From positions 65,523 through 129,522 of the forward strand of contig CAYYLD010000001.1 of NCBI GenBank assembly GCA_964472495.1: a stretch of 64,000 nt of DNA, read 5' to 3'. This DNA comes from CAYXST01 sp964472495. Lineage in GTDB: Bacteria; Patescibacteriota; Minisyncoccia; Portnoybacterales; UBA2143. The position numbers were made by a program, and so were the translations under genes. The notes beneath the pieces were generated by a model. That model was not told the origin of the DNA. It saw only the letters and a program-made list of their open reading frames with translations, and ran no database searches. Below, piece by piece: positions 8,096 to 16,338 of the stretch (within the stretch, counting starts at the first letter, position 1; each line of letters begins with the position of its first letter).

Positions 8096-8632
8096 TTAAA
8101 AAACGGTTAATTGGTCAAAAGGCCAAGCCCGTAACCAAACCCGGCCGATAATATTCTCTTTATTTAGGATGCCCCATTGACGAGAATCGGAGCTGGCTGA
8201 ACGATTATCTCCCAAAACGAAATATTCATCCGAACCCAATTCTATTTTGGTTTTGCCCCAAGTGATAACGCCAGCGACCAAATAATTAGATTCATCTAAT
8301 ATTTTTCCCTGCGGCTCAGCCTGATTGTAGATAATAACCTGACCATCCCTTATCTCGACTGTTTCGCCTGGTAAGCCGACGATTCTTTTAATATAATACT
8401 GGGAAGGGTCTAAGGGATATCTAAAAACGACCACTTCGCCTCGCTGCGGTTCGCCTAATCGATAGCTAATTTCGTCAACGACCAGATACTGACCATTATC
8501 AAAATTAGGTGTCATTGAAGCGCCGCGAACAAAAAATGGTTGAATTAAAAAATAGCGGACCGGGATGATAATAGCCAAAGAGATACTGACTATCTTGACT
8601 ATCTCCCAAATAAAAAGAATTATCTTTCTCAT
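8096..8632 (-). CDS. lepB: signal peptidase I
   Basis: This enzyme removes signal peptides at the outer face of the membrane. One N-terminal anchor (residues 6-30) is followed by RGASMTPNF with catalytic Ser39, YIKRIVGLPGE with general base Lys82, and VLGDNRSASSDSR. At 178 residues it is the compact single-anchor form. It is the first gene of a minus-strand operon (lepB-hisS-HIT-small membrane protein-permease), with a good promoter just upstream. Confidence 0.95.
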   Translation of the reverse strand: MRKIILFIWEIVKIVSISLAIIIPVRYFLIQPFFVRGASMTPNFDNGQYLVVDEISYRLGEPQRGEVVVFRYPLDPSQYYIKRIVGLPGETVEIRDGQVIIYNQAEPQGKILDESNYLVAGVITWGKTKIELGSDEYFVLGDNRSASSDSRQWGILNKENIIGRVWLRAWPFDQLTVF

Positions 8633-8641
8633 AGTATTTTG

Positions 8642-8670
8642 ATTCTAACCCATTTCTCAAAGAAAATCAA
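8642..8670 (-). promoter_or_regulatory. sigma70-like promoter for lepB operon
   Basis: On the minus strand TTGATT (8665-8670) and TAGAAT (8642-8647) are separated by 17 bp, close to the sigma70 consensus. Transcription would begin a few bases before the lepB ATG. The divergent LCP promoter is directly adjacent. Confidence 0.55.
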
Positions 8671-8673
8671 ATC

Positions 8674-8682
8674 TGATATACT
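8674..8682 (+). promoter_or_regulatory. extended -10 promoter for the LCP gene
   Basis: TGATATACT is an extended -10 box (TGn + TATACT at 8677-8682). The ATG follows at 8692, so the transcript would be leaderless or nearly so, which agrees with the lack of a Shine-Dalgarno sequence. No good -35 is visible. Confidence 0.5.
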
Positions 8683-8691
8683 GTATTAGTA

Positions 8692-9747
8692 ATGACTAAA
8701 TTTTTAAAAACGGTCGGTTTAACTTTATTAATTCTAGCAGGGGTATTTTTACTTATTCAGTTCATTCCTGCTTCTTCAATAGAAATTTCTTCCGAAGGGG
8801 AAAAAGTCGCTCCCAAGAAAGAAACTAGTATCTTCAAGACTATTTCTTCGTTAGTTCTAAATGGAAAAAGCCAAGCTAATCAGCAAAATATTCTTCTGCT
8901 TGGCCAGCCGGGACCGGGCTATCTAGCGGCTAACTTAACGGATACAATTATCTTAGTTCATCTGGACCCAGAAGAATCCGCCAAAGACGGACCTCCGCCA
9001 GAGGCGGATGCGCCTCTGGAGCACGCCGCTGGCGGGAAATTAGTTTTAATTTCTTTACCGCGTGATTTACTGGTCAAGATTCCTCAGCAAGGAGGTCTGA
9101 CTAAAATCAACTCTCTTTACTCTTTGGTCGGTATTGAAGGATTGAAGGAGAAAATAAGCGAAATTACCGGCCTAAACATTGACCATTATCTTTTAGTTGA
9201 CTTGACCGTAGTTGAAAAAGTGATTGGTTTAGTTGGCGGACTTAATGTTTACGTCCCCGAAGATATCGCCGACCCTTATTTCCCTGGCCCTAATTATACT
9301 TATCAGGTCTTTAATTTAGCGGCTGGCTGGCGTTATTTAGACGGTCAAACTGCTCTTAAATATATCCGGACTCGCTATACTTCACCTAACGGCGACTTTG
9401 ACCGAATGGCCCGCCAACAGCAGATTATTCGTTTACTCAAACAAAAAGTCCTGGCCCTCAATCCCTTATGGGACTGGCCTACTTACTTGAAAATTTTCCA
9501 GCAGTTGAAAAGTCATTTGCAAACCGACCTTGGTTTGATGGAAATGAAAAATCTTTATCAGACGGTCAAAGAGATAAAAGTAGAACGAATAAACCATTTA
9601 GTCATTGATAAAAAACAAACTGATTTATTGACTGGCGGATTAGTCCCTCTCGGCCAACAAACGGCTTCGGTTGTCTACCCCACAGCCGGCCAAGGAGATT
9701 ATACCCAAATCAGAGACTATATTGAGAAGATAATAAATGAAGATTAG
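8692..9747 (+). CDS. LytR-CpsA-Psr family cell-wall ligase
   Basis: LCP enzymes transfer undecaprenyl-linked glycopolymers to peptidoglycan or proteins at the outer membrane face. An N-terminal anchor (residues 5-24) is followed by the LCP core: NILLLGQPGPGY, DTIILVHLDP, LISLPRDLLVKIP, and KINSLYSLVG. FDRMARQQQIIRLLKQK and the RTRYTSPNGD motif supply conserved Arg and Asp residues. Residues about 96-115 come from a GC-rich palindromic repeat placed between LDPE and KLVLISLPRD, where relatives have only a short turn. Length 351 is otherwise normal. Confidence 0.9.
   Translation: MTKFLKTVGLTLLILAGVFLLIQFIPASSIEISSEGEKVAPKKETSIFKTISSLVLNGKSQANQQNILLLGQPGPGYLAANLTDTIILVHLDPEESAKDGPPPEADAPLEHAAGGKLVLISLPRDLLVKIPQQGGLTKINSLYSLVGIEGLKEKISEITGLNIDHYLLVDLTVVEKVIGLVGGLNVYVPEDIADPYFPGPNYTYQVFNLAAGWRYLDGQTALKYIRTRYTSPNGDFDRMARQQQIIRLLKQKVLALNPLWDWPTYLKIFQQLKSHLQTDLGLMEMKNLYQTVKEIKVERINHLVIDKKQTDLLTGGLVPLGQQTASVVYPTAGQGDYTQIRDYIEKIINED
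8977..9036. repeat. 60-bp CCGCC-palindrome insertion within the LCP gene
   Basis: The segment holds three palindromic units: TCCGCCaaagaCGGA, CTCCGCCAGAGGCGGA and a longer CGCCtctgg...CCGCTGGCGGG. It is 60 bp, so the frame is kept, and it encodes a Pro/Ala/Glu-rich loop of 20 residues. Related palindromes occur at 1033-1061 and 40477-40491. Confidence 0.65.
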
Positions 9748-9753
9748 TGAAGA

Positions 9754-9939
9754 TATACCTAATTCATTTTGAAAACATAGTGGAGAATTTTAGAAAATTA
9801 AGTCATTCTTAAGACAAAAATAACTGTCGGAAAACTCGCCCATAGGGCGAGGTAAACGAAACAGCGCTAAGTTTTTGCCGAAGAAAATGACTCTAATTTT
9901 CAAAATTCGGAGCTCCGTTTGAGAAATGAATCAGGCATA
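9754..9939. repeat. 186-bp imperfect inverted-repeat element between LCP gene and pth
   Basis: The left end (TATACCTAATTCATTTTGAAA...) and the reverse complement of the right end (TATGCCTGATTCATTTCTCAAA...) align over about 60 bp with substitutions and small gaps, so almost the whole gap could fold into one long hairpin. Its core contains a second GC-rich palindrome, CTCGCCCATAGGGCGAG, near 9836. No coding potential is seen. It looks like a miniature inverted-repeat element. Confidence 0.55.
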
Positions 9940-9960
9940 CCTTCAAATGCTTATCAATTT

Positions 9961-10491
9961 ATGAAACTAATTGTTGGCTTAGGCAATCCGGGAACTAAAT
10001 ATGGAAAAACCCGCCATAATTTTGGCTGGCGGGTTATTAATCAACTCCGCGAGCAATTAAAACTGACTGATTGGCGTCCGGCCAAAAATTTCAAAAGTTC
10101 AATCTGTCAAGGAAATTTTAACCGTCAAAAAATTATCTTAGTCAAACCGGAAACCCTAATGAATAATTCTGGCTTAGCGGTTAAAAAGATAGCTAATTAT
10201 TATCGGATTCCTACTGAAGAAATTTTAGCTATCCATGATGACATTGATTTACCTTTAGGCCAAATCAAAATCCAGCAAAGTCGGGGAGCGGCTGGCCATA
10301 AAGGAGTTCAGTCAATTATTAATCATTTGGGCAGCAAAGATTTTATTCGAATGAGAATGGGCATCAGGCCGGCTCAAGCTGAAAATATTGATACCGAAAA
10401 ATTTGTCCTGGAAAAATTCACTAACCAAGAGGAAAAAATCGTCCGAGCGACAATAGAAAAGGCCGCTCGTTTAATCAGAGCGGCTCTGTAG
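9961..10491 (+). CDS. pth: peptidyl-tRNA hydrolase
   Basis: Pth recycles peptidyl-tRNA by cutting the ester link. The core starts MKLIVGLGNPGTKYGKTRHN, with catalytic His19, followed by KPETLMNNSG, HDDIDLPLG and GAAGHKGVQSI. The ATG at 9961 is chosen because it gives the exact family N-terminus; an in-frame upstream start at 9919 would read through the end of the hairpin element and add 14 unrelated residues. At 176 residues it is slightly short of the usual 185-195 but retains all catalytic motifs. Confidence 0.95.
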   Translation: MKLIVGLGNPGTKYGKTRHNFGWRVINQLREQLKLTDWRPAKNFKSSICQGNFNRQKIILVKPETLMNNSGLAVKKIANYYRIPTEEILAIHDDIDLPLGQIKIQQSRGAAGHKGVQSIINHLGSKDFIRMRMGIRPAQAENIDTEKFVLEKFTNQEEKIVRATIEKAARLIRAAL

Positions 10492-10501
10492 TGCTCTTTG
10501 G

Positions 10502-10738
10502 TCAAATTTTGAGACCGAGTAGTTTTCTTCTTTTCTTTTCCCGTTTCGGAAGAGCCGGCGAGCAGCGCTCATAAAGAAACCTTGCTATGATAGTTAAAAG
10601 CAGAAGGACTAGCCCGATTGTATAGCTGATTGCCCAATCAGAAAAATTAGAAAATTCGTCCAAATAGATTGAATACGAAATAGATAGACCAGCCAAAACA
10701 AAAAGAATAACATAAACTACCTTTAAAGTTTTTTTCAT
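10502..10738 (-). CDS. small two-helix membrane protein (78 aa)
   Basis: The frame starts at an ATG at 10738 after AAGGAAAAATGG and encodes two hydrophobic helices (residues 5-25 and 36-58) with a short acidic loop between them, then a strongly basic tail (KREKKRRKLL). The helix-loop-helix-basic layout predicts an inner-membrane protein with its tail in the cytoplasm. No family recognised. It is convergent with pth, 10 bp apart, and divergent from dprA. Confidence 0.6.
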   Translation of the reverse strand: MKKTLKVVYVILFVLAGLSISYSIYLDEFSNFSDWAISYTIGLVLLLLTIIARFLYERCSPALPKREKKRRKLLGLKI

Positions 10739-10782
10739 CCATTTTTCCTTTATTTATAGATTGTTAAAAATCTAAAAAATAT

Positions 10783-10922
10783 TTAATCTACACAAGCCTA
10801 CCTAGGAGCGTTAGGGACAAATTCACAAAAGCGAATCATCCCTAATACTTAGGCCTCACTGAACTTTTAGGAGGGATTAGCCCAGTTACCGGCCACTCGC
10901 TAGGCAGGCCTCTGTAGATTAA
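10783..10922. repeat. 140-bp inverted-repeat or structured RNA element upstream of dprA
   Basis: A perfect 10-bp terminal stem (TTAATCTACA at 10783, TGTAGATTAA at 10913) is extended by AGCCTACCTAG pairing with CTAGGCAGGCC. Inside, TTAGGGA and TCCCTAA enclose a smaller ATTC/GAAT stem. It fills the divergent gap between the small membrane-protein gene and dprA. It could be a mobile hairpin or an unrecognised small RNA; I could not match it to 6S, SRP or RNase P signatures. Confidence 0.5.
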
Positions 10923-10943
10923 TTCTGCTAATAGTATACCAAA

Positions 10944-12083
10944 ATGACAGAATTTGTCAAGGATGAAGTCTTGGAACAAAATAAGTCAAAAATTGGTCAA
11001 GCTAAATATTTTAATGCCTTTAACTTAATTGACGGGCTCGGTCCGATCGGCTTCAAAAAACTGTTAGCTTATTTTACTTCCCTGGCCGAGGCCTGGTCAG
11101 CCGAAATTAGTCAATTTAGGCAAGCCGGCTTAGCCTCTTTGGTTATTGAACAAATCAGAAAACAGCGACGATTGATTAATCCCGATGAGGAAATGGAAAA
11201 ATTAACCAGAGAAGGAATTGACTTAATAACTATCTTAGATAAAAATTATCCTCGCCTTCTCAAAGAAATATACAATCCGCCAGCCCTGCTCTATCTTAAA
11301 GGCAAATTTAGCCCTCAAGATGAGTTCAGTTTAGCCATTGTCGGCACCAGAAGGTCTTCGCTTTACGGCCAACAAATTACTCCTTTAATCACGGCGGACT
11401 TAGCTCAAACCGGCCTGACCATTGTCAGTGGCCTGGCCAAAGGAATTGATACTTTAGCTCATCAAGCCGCTTTAGCCGCTAACGGCCGGACCATAGCCGT
11501 TTTAGGGTCAGGTTTAGATAAAAAAAGTATTTATCCTTTTATTAATCGTCGCTTAGCTGAAGAGATTAGCCAACAAGGAGTGATTGTCAGTGAGTTTCCT
11601 ACAGGGACTCAACCTCTAGCTCAGCATTTTCCTCAGCGCAACCGGATTATCGCTGGTTTAAGCTTAGGCGTTTTAGTCATTGAGGCGCCTGAAAAAAGCG
11701 GCGCCCTGATTACGGCCCGCGATGCTCTGGAACAAAATAGAGAAGTTTTTGCCATTCCTGGACCTGTTTCATCAGAAAATTCCTTAGGACCTAATAATTT
11801 AATCAAAATGGGAGCTAAATTAGTCAGTCAAGCTAATGACATCTTAGAAGAACTTAATTTAACTCTCTTAACCCAATCAGACCGGCAAAGTAAAGAAGTT
11901 GTTCCTGATAATCAAGAAGAGGCCTCAATTTTGGCACAGCTTTCTAATGAGCCAGTTCATATTGACAAAATCATTAATCAAACTAAACTACCAACAGCCG
12001 TCATTAATTCAACCTTAATTTTAATGGAAATGAAAGGTAAGGTTAGAAATTTAGGCGGTCATAATTATATTTTAGGTTTATGA
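10944..12083 (+). CDS. dprA: DNA-processing protein DprA
   Basis: DprA loads RecA on incoming single-stranded DNA during natural transformation. The Rossmann core is complete: GTRRSSLYGQQ near residue 134, SGLAKGIDTLAHQAAL, AVLGSGLD, SEFPTGTQPLAQHFPQRNRI and EAPEKSGALITARDALEQ. An N-terminal helical domain (HhH-like, residues 20-90) and a C-terminal winged helix (about 320-379) flank it. The 379-residue length is typical. The stop overlaps the topA start by 4 bases. Together with pilB it suggests competence for DNA uptake. Confidence 0.95.
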   Translation: MTEFVKDEVLEQNKSKIGQAKYFNAFNLIDGLGPIGFKKLLAYFTSLAEAWSAEISQFRQAGLASLVIEQIRKQRRLINPDEEMEKLTREGIDLITILDKNYPRLLKEIYNPPALLYLKGKFSPQDEFSLAIVGTRRSSLYGQQITPLITADLAQTGLTIVSGLAKGIDTLAHQAALAANGRTIAVLGSGLDKKSIYPFINRRLAEEISQQGVIVSEFPTGTQPLAQHFPQRNRIIAGLSLGVLVIEAPEKSGALITARDALEQNREVFAIPGPVSSENSLGPNNLIKMGAKLVSQANDILEELNLTLLTQSDRQSKEVVPDNQEEASILAQLSNEPVHIDKIINQTKLPTAVINSTLILMEMKGKVRNLGGHNYILGL

Positions 12084-14161
12084 ATTTGATTATCGTTGAA
12101 TCACCAACCAAGGAGAAAACTATCGCCAAATTTTTAGGTGGCGAATATTCGGTTAAATCATCTTATGGTCACATTCGCGATTTGCCCAAAGGAGAATTGG
12201 GCGTTGACTTGGAACACAATTTCAAACCGAAATATGTTGTTCCGGTCAAAGCGCGAACGGTGGTCAAAAAATTGAAAGAAGCGGCCCAAAAAGCCGAACG
12301 AATTATTTTAGCTACTGACGAAGACCGTGAAGGCGAAGCCATCGCCTGGCATATTCTCCAAATTTTAGATTCAGGTAAAATTAAAAATTACCAGCGAATT
12401 GTTTTCCACGAAATCACCAAAAAAGCGATAATTCAGGCCTTAAAAAAGCCAGGGCAAATTGATATTAACTTAGTCAATGCCCAACAGGCCCGACGTATTT
12501 TGGACAGATTGGTTGGCTATAAGTTATCGCCTTTCCTTTGGAAAAAAGTGGCTAAGGGGTTATCAGCTGGCCGGGTTCAGTCAGTGACTGTCCGCCTAAT
12601 TGTTGACCGAGAAAGAGAAATAGAAAAATTCAAGCCGGAAGAATATTGGACCATTGAAGCAAAACTCAAAAAACAAGACCAGCCTGATGAACTTATCGCC
12701 CGTCTAATCAAAAAAGACAATCAGAATATTCTTAAATTAGGCATAAAAAACAACGGCCAGGCAGATAAAATATTAAAAGATTTAAAAGGAGCTGTTTATC
12801 AAATAGTTGGTCTAGAAAGCAAAGAATTAAATCGATATCCGGCGCCGCCTTTTACAACCAGCACTCTTCAACAGGAAGCGGCCAAGAAATTGGGCTTCTC
12901 AGCCAAACAGACCATGCGCTTAGCCCAGCAGCTTTATGAAGGAGTAACCTTGGGCAAAAAGGGTTCGGTTGGTCTAATTACTTATCACCGCACCGACTCC
13001 CTCAATCTTTCCACGGAATCCTTAAAGGCGGCTCAAGAACTGATTAGAAATGATTTTGGTCAAAGATATGCTTTGGCCAGTCCTAAAATCTATAAAACCA
13101 AAAGCAAGGGAGCCCAAGAAGCCCATGAAGCTGTTCGGCCGACCAAAGCTGACCGTCGCCCAGACAAAATTAAACCATATTTGGATAAAAGACAATATAA
13201 GCTCTATGATTTAATCTGGCGGAGATTTATTGCCTGCCAAATGAAGCCGGCTCTTTTGGAAGCGACGAAAGCTGATATTCAAGCCGATGGCTTAACGGGC
13301 TCGCCATATATCTTCCGAGCTACTGGTTCGGTAATTAAATTTGACGGCTTTCTTAAAATTTATCCCCTGAAACAAAAAGAATTGATGCTGCCTCCTTTAA
13401 TTAAAAAAGAAATATTGCAATTAATTAAACTCTTTTCGGAACAGCATTTTACCCAGCCGCCGGCCCGTTATAGCGAGGCCTCCTTGGTTAAAACTCTTGA
13501 AGAGTACGGTATCGGCCGACCTTCAACTTATGCACCAATTATCAGCACGATTCAGGAACGAAATTACGTTCAGAAAAATGAGCAAAAGAGATTCGCCCCC
13601 ACCGAAATCGGTTTTTTGGTCAATGACCTTCTGGTTGAACACTTTTCCAGAATTGTTGATTTTAAATTCACTGCCCGGATGGAAAACGATTTAGATAAGA
13701 TTGCTGCCGGCCAAGCCGAATGGACAACCAAGATTAATGATTTTTACCGGCCCTTCCGGGATAATTTAGCTAAAAAATACGAAGAGGTAGCCAAGAAAAA
13801 AATTGAAGAGCCAACTGATAAAAAATGTCCCCAGTGCGGTCGTCAACTAGTGATTAAATTAGGCCGCTTCGGTAAATTTTACGCTTGCCCCGGCTTTCCC
13901 GAATGCAAATATACCGAACCGATAGTTAATTCCACCGGAGTCAAATGTCCCAAGTGCGGTCAAGGAGAAATCGTCGAAAGAAAAACCAAAAAGGGCAAAA
14001 CCTTTTATTCTTGTTCTCGCTATCCTCAATGCGATTTTGCCTTATGGGACAAACCAACCGGGGAGAAATGCCCCAAATGCGACTCCCTATTAGTGGAGAC
14101 AAAAAGCCAGCAGATTAAGTGCAGTAATAAAGAGTGCGATTATAAAAAAAATAGGCCCTGA
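12080..14161 (+). CDS. topA: DNA topoisomerase I
   Basis: A type IA topoisomerase that relaxes negative supercoils. The Toprim domain starts LIIVESPTKEKTIAKFLG and includes DEDREGEAIAWH. The active-site motif is LITYHRTDS with Tyr302; His replaces the usual Met after the tyrosine. EEYGIGRPSTYAPIISTI follows. The C-terminus carries three Cys4 zinc ribbons (CPQCG/CPGFPEC, CPKCG/CSRYPQC, CPKCD/CSNKEC). The 693 residues are normal for a compact form. The last 20 bases also form part of the terminator of the convergent Nudix gene. Confidence 0.96.
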   Translation: MNLIIVESPTKEKTIAKFLGGEYSVKSSYGHIRDLPKGELGVDLEHNFKPKYVVPVKARTVVKKLKEAAQKAERIILATDEDREGEAIAWHILQILDSGKIKNYQRIVFHEITKKAIIQALKKPGQIDINLVNAQQARRILDRLVGYKLSPFLWKKVAKGLSAGRVQSVTVRLIVDREREIEKFKPEEYWTIEAKLKKQDQPDELIARLIKKDNQNILKLGIKNNGQADKILKDLKGAVYQIVGLESKELNRYPAPPFTTSTLQQEAAKKLGFSAKQTMRLAQQLYEGVTLGKKGSVGLITYHRTDSLNLSTESLKAAQELIRNDFGQRYALASPKIYKTKSKGAQEAHEAVRPTKADRRPDKIKPYLDKRQYKLYDLIWRRFIACQMKPALLEATKADIQADGLTGSPYIFRATGSVIKFDGFLKIYPLKQKELMLPPLIKKEILQLIKLFSEQHFTQPPARYSEASLVKTLEEYGIGRPSTYAPIISTIQERNYVQKNEQKRFAPTEIGFLVNDLLVEHFSRIVDFKFTARMENDLDKIAAGQAEWTTKINDFYRPFRDNLAKKYEEVAKKKIEEPTDKKCPQCGRQLVIKLGRFGKFYACPGFPECKYTEPIVNSTGVKCPKCGQGEIVERKTKKGKTFYSCSRYPQCDFALWDKPTGEKCPKCDSLLVETKSQQIKCSNKECDYKKNRP

Positions 14162-14187
14162 TTTCTGCTTCTACGCAAATCAGGGCC
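14143..14187 (-). terminator. Rho-independent terminator of the Nudix gene, inside the topA 3' end
   Basis: On the minus strand an 11-bp perfect stem (GGCCCTGATTT with AAATCAGGGCC, 14154-14187) is followed by a T-rich tail (14143-14153). The tail and the left stem arm lie inside the topA coding sequence, so the topA C-terminus and this terminator share bases. Confidence 0.8.
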
Positions 14188-14223
14188 GGTGTGGCTAAGA
14201 GATAAACCCCTTTCTGTCGATGG

Positions 14224-14745
14224 TTAACAAATTGATACTTGTTCCTTTGAACAGTCCTTGGCATTCTTACTAAACTCTCCTTCGAGACTTCGTCTCCCAT
14301 CGTCTAACCCTCCTTTTTTTTGGTCAGGCTCCGGACGTCTCCCGAGGTCATCTTTTATTGCTTGGGAAGCTAACTCATCTAAATTAGGTAATTCCAAAGC
14401 CTGTGATCTTCTTATCCAAAACACTGTCTCGCCTTCGTTGTAGATTGTAATCTCGCCTTTCCGAAGAAGGCAAGAAAAAACCCAGATGAATTTAGCCTTT
14501 TTCCCTGGACTGCTTTTGTTCCTGACAAAAGAATCCAAAACATCAACAATCTTTAAAATTTTTATTCCGGGCAACTCCTCTTTTGTTTCTCTACGGAGGG
14601 TCTTCCTGGGATCGAAATTATCTCTTCCTTTCATATTGCCAGTTGGAATAGTCAATTCATCTCCACGGTCTACTATCAAAACCTCGTTCCTGCTGTTCAT
14701 TATTAAAGCAGCTATTGCCGTTTTTCCTTTCTTTTCGTCTCTCAT
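14224..14745 (-). CDS. Nudix hydrolase-like protein
   Basis: A strong Shine-Dalgarno (AAAGGAGG) precedes the ATG at 14745. The N-terminal 120 residues show the Nudix pattern: AIAALIMNSRNEVLIVDRGD, IPTGNMKGRDN, then RRETKEELPGIKI at residues 52-64. The box is degenerate: the first Glu of G-x5-E is missing and one residue is inserted between EE and GI. The REtkEE core that binds Mg2+ is present. Substrate unknown. Beyond residue 125 the tail is hydrophilic and low-complexity. The gene has its own terminator, so it is monocistronic. Confidence 0.7.
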   Translation of the reverse strand: MRDEKKGKTAIAALIMNSRNEVLIVDRGDELTIPTGNMKGRDNFDPRKTLRRETKEELPGIKILKIVDVLDSFVRNKSSPGKKAKFIWVFSCLLRKGEITIYNEGETVFWIRRSQALELPNLDELASQAIKDDLGRRPEPDQKKGGLDDGRRSLEGEFSKNAKDCSKEQVSIC

Positions 14746-14825
14746 AATAAAACAACCTCCTTTCCGAAAAAAGAAGACTTATCTCTTTTGCCTAATTTTA
14801 AAGAACTTCTATTCAAATAGTAATC

Positions 14826-14855
14826 TTTACAGCCATTCTGTCAAGGTATTAAAAT
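14826..14855 (+). promoter_or_regulatory. possible promoter of the Rel-family gene
   Basis: TTTACA (14826-14831) and TAAAAT (14850-14855) are 18 bp apart, immediately before the ATG at 14863. The resulting mRNA would be nearly leaderless; no Shine-Dalgarno sequence is present. Confidence 0.4.
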
Positions 14856-14862
14856 TAAAGCT

Positions 14863-16332
14863 ATGGAAATAGAGCAATTCCTAGAAGAATTAAAGAAAAC
14901 CAATCCAAATTTAAACTTTGATTTAATTAGCAAAGCCTGTTTTTTCGCTCAAGAAAGATATCAGGGTTTGGTCCGTCATTCCGGCCAAACCTATTTTAAC
15001 CATTGTTTAGAAATTGCCTTGGACTTGGCTAAGATGAAATTAGATTCGGCCAGTGTGACTACGGCTATTCTTCACGAAACGTTAGAAAGAGCCAAAGTGT
15101 CTAAAGAAGAACTCAAAAAAGAATTCGGTCCGGAAATCACCTTTTTGGTCGAAGGAGTAACTAATATTGGCAAAATAGAACATCAAAAAGCCGTCCGGAG
15201 CATAGAAAACCTGCGCAAACTATTCCTGGTCATGGCCAAAGATATCCGGGTAGTCGTAATCAAATTAGTCAACCGCCTCCATGGCCTAAAAACGCTTTCA
15301 GTTTTTCCTCCAGAGAAACAAAAAAGATTGGCCCTGGAAACTTTAGAAATTTATGCTCCTTTGGCTTACCGTTTAGGCATCGGCGAATTGAAAGGGCAGT
15401 TAGAGGATGCGGCCTTCCCCTATGCTTACCCCCAAGAATATCAAAAACTAATTAGCCAAGTTAAAGACAAATACAGTCAAGGCGAGAAATATCTTACAAA
15501 AGTTATCCCCCTAGTCAAAAAGATTCTGATTAGGCACGGCATCAGAGTGGTCGAAATCCATGCTCGGTCTAAGCATTATTACAGTTTATACAAAAAACTG
15601 CAACGCCATGATATGGACTGGCATAGAATCTATGATTTAGTTGCCATCCGGGTTATTGTCCCGGATGTAGAAAGCTGCTATGCCGCCTTGGGAATTATCC
15701 ATAAAAAATGGAAACCGCTGATTGGTCGAATCAAAGATTATATTGCTCTGCCTAAGCCTAACGGTTATCAATCTCTTCATACGACCGTCTTTTACCAAGG
15801 CGGCAAGATTACTGAATTCCAAATTCGTACTCCGGAAATGCATCGGGAAGCCGAATACGGTATCGCCGCCCATTGGTCTTACAGCGAAAAGAAGGGACTA
15901 GCTGGTTACATTAAAGAAAAATTCTCAAAGCAGAAACCAACCAGAGAATTGAAAAAAGAATTTATCTGGGTTAAACAACTCCAGGAATGGCAAAAAGAAA
16001 AATTTGATTCAACTAAAGAGTTTATTGATTCCTTAAAAATCGATTTTTTAAAGGACCGCATCTTTATCTTCACACCTAAAGGAGATATCATTGATTTGCC
16101 CGAAGGAGCTACCCCGGTTGACTTCGCTTATCAAGTCCATACTGATATCGGCCACCAATGCACTGGTGCTAAAATAGATGGCAAGCTTAGTTCGCTTTCC
16201 CAGCCGTTACAAAATGGCCAAGTGGTTGAAATTATCATTCAGAAAAATAAAAAGCCGAAGCAAGCTTGGCTCAATTCCGTAAAAACCAATTTAGCTAAAA
16301 ATAGGATTAAAGCGGCTTTAAGAAAAGATTAA
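14863..16332 (+). CDS. Rel/SpoT-family (p)ppGpp synthetase with degenerate hydrolase domain
   Basis: The 489-residue protein has an HD domain (1-190), a RelA/SpoT synthetase domain (about 225-340) and a TGS domain (395-455), but no C-terminal ACT region. The synthetase motifs are intact: ARSKHYYSLYKKL, DLVAIRVIV, GRIKDYIALPKPNGYQSLHT and EFQIRTPEMHREAEYG. In the HD domain, family HDxxED is HETLER at residues 71-76, and the later metal-ligand Asp of LADRLH is Asn137. Hydrolase activity is therefore probably lost. The RxKD motif (RIKD) is the type usually seen in bifunctional enzymes, which suggests secondary loss. Confidence 0.88.
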   Translation: MEIEQFLEELKKTNPNLNFDLISKACFFAQERYQGLVRHSGQTYFNHCLEIALDLAKMKLDSASVTTAILHETLERAKVSKEELKKEFGPEITFLVEGVTNIGKIEHQKAVRSIENLRKLFLVMAKDIRVVVIKLVNRLHGLKTLSVFPPEKQKRLALETLEIYAPLAYRLGIGELKGQLEDAAFPYAYPQEYQKLISQVKDKYSQGEKYLTKVIPLVKKILIRHGIRVVEIHARSKHYYSLYKKLQRHDMDWHRIYDLVAIRVIVPDVESCYAALGIIHKKWKPLIGRIKDYIALPKPNGYQSLHTTVFYQGGKITEFQIRTPEMHREAEYGIAAHWSYSEKKGLAGYIKEKFSKQKPTRELKKEFIWVKQLQEWQKEKFDSTKEFIDSLKIDFLKDRIFIFTPKGDIIDLPEGATPVDFAYQVHTDIGHQCTGAKIDGKLSSLSQPLQNGQVVEIIIQKNKKPKQAWLNSVKTNLAKNRIKAALRKD

Positions 16333-16338
16333 CCGATT

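Noticed and set aside
10783..10922. SRP RNA or RNase P RNA
   Set aside because: The conserved loops of SRP RNA and the GAGGAAAGTC core of RNase P are not present on either strand.
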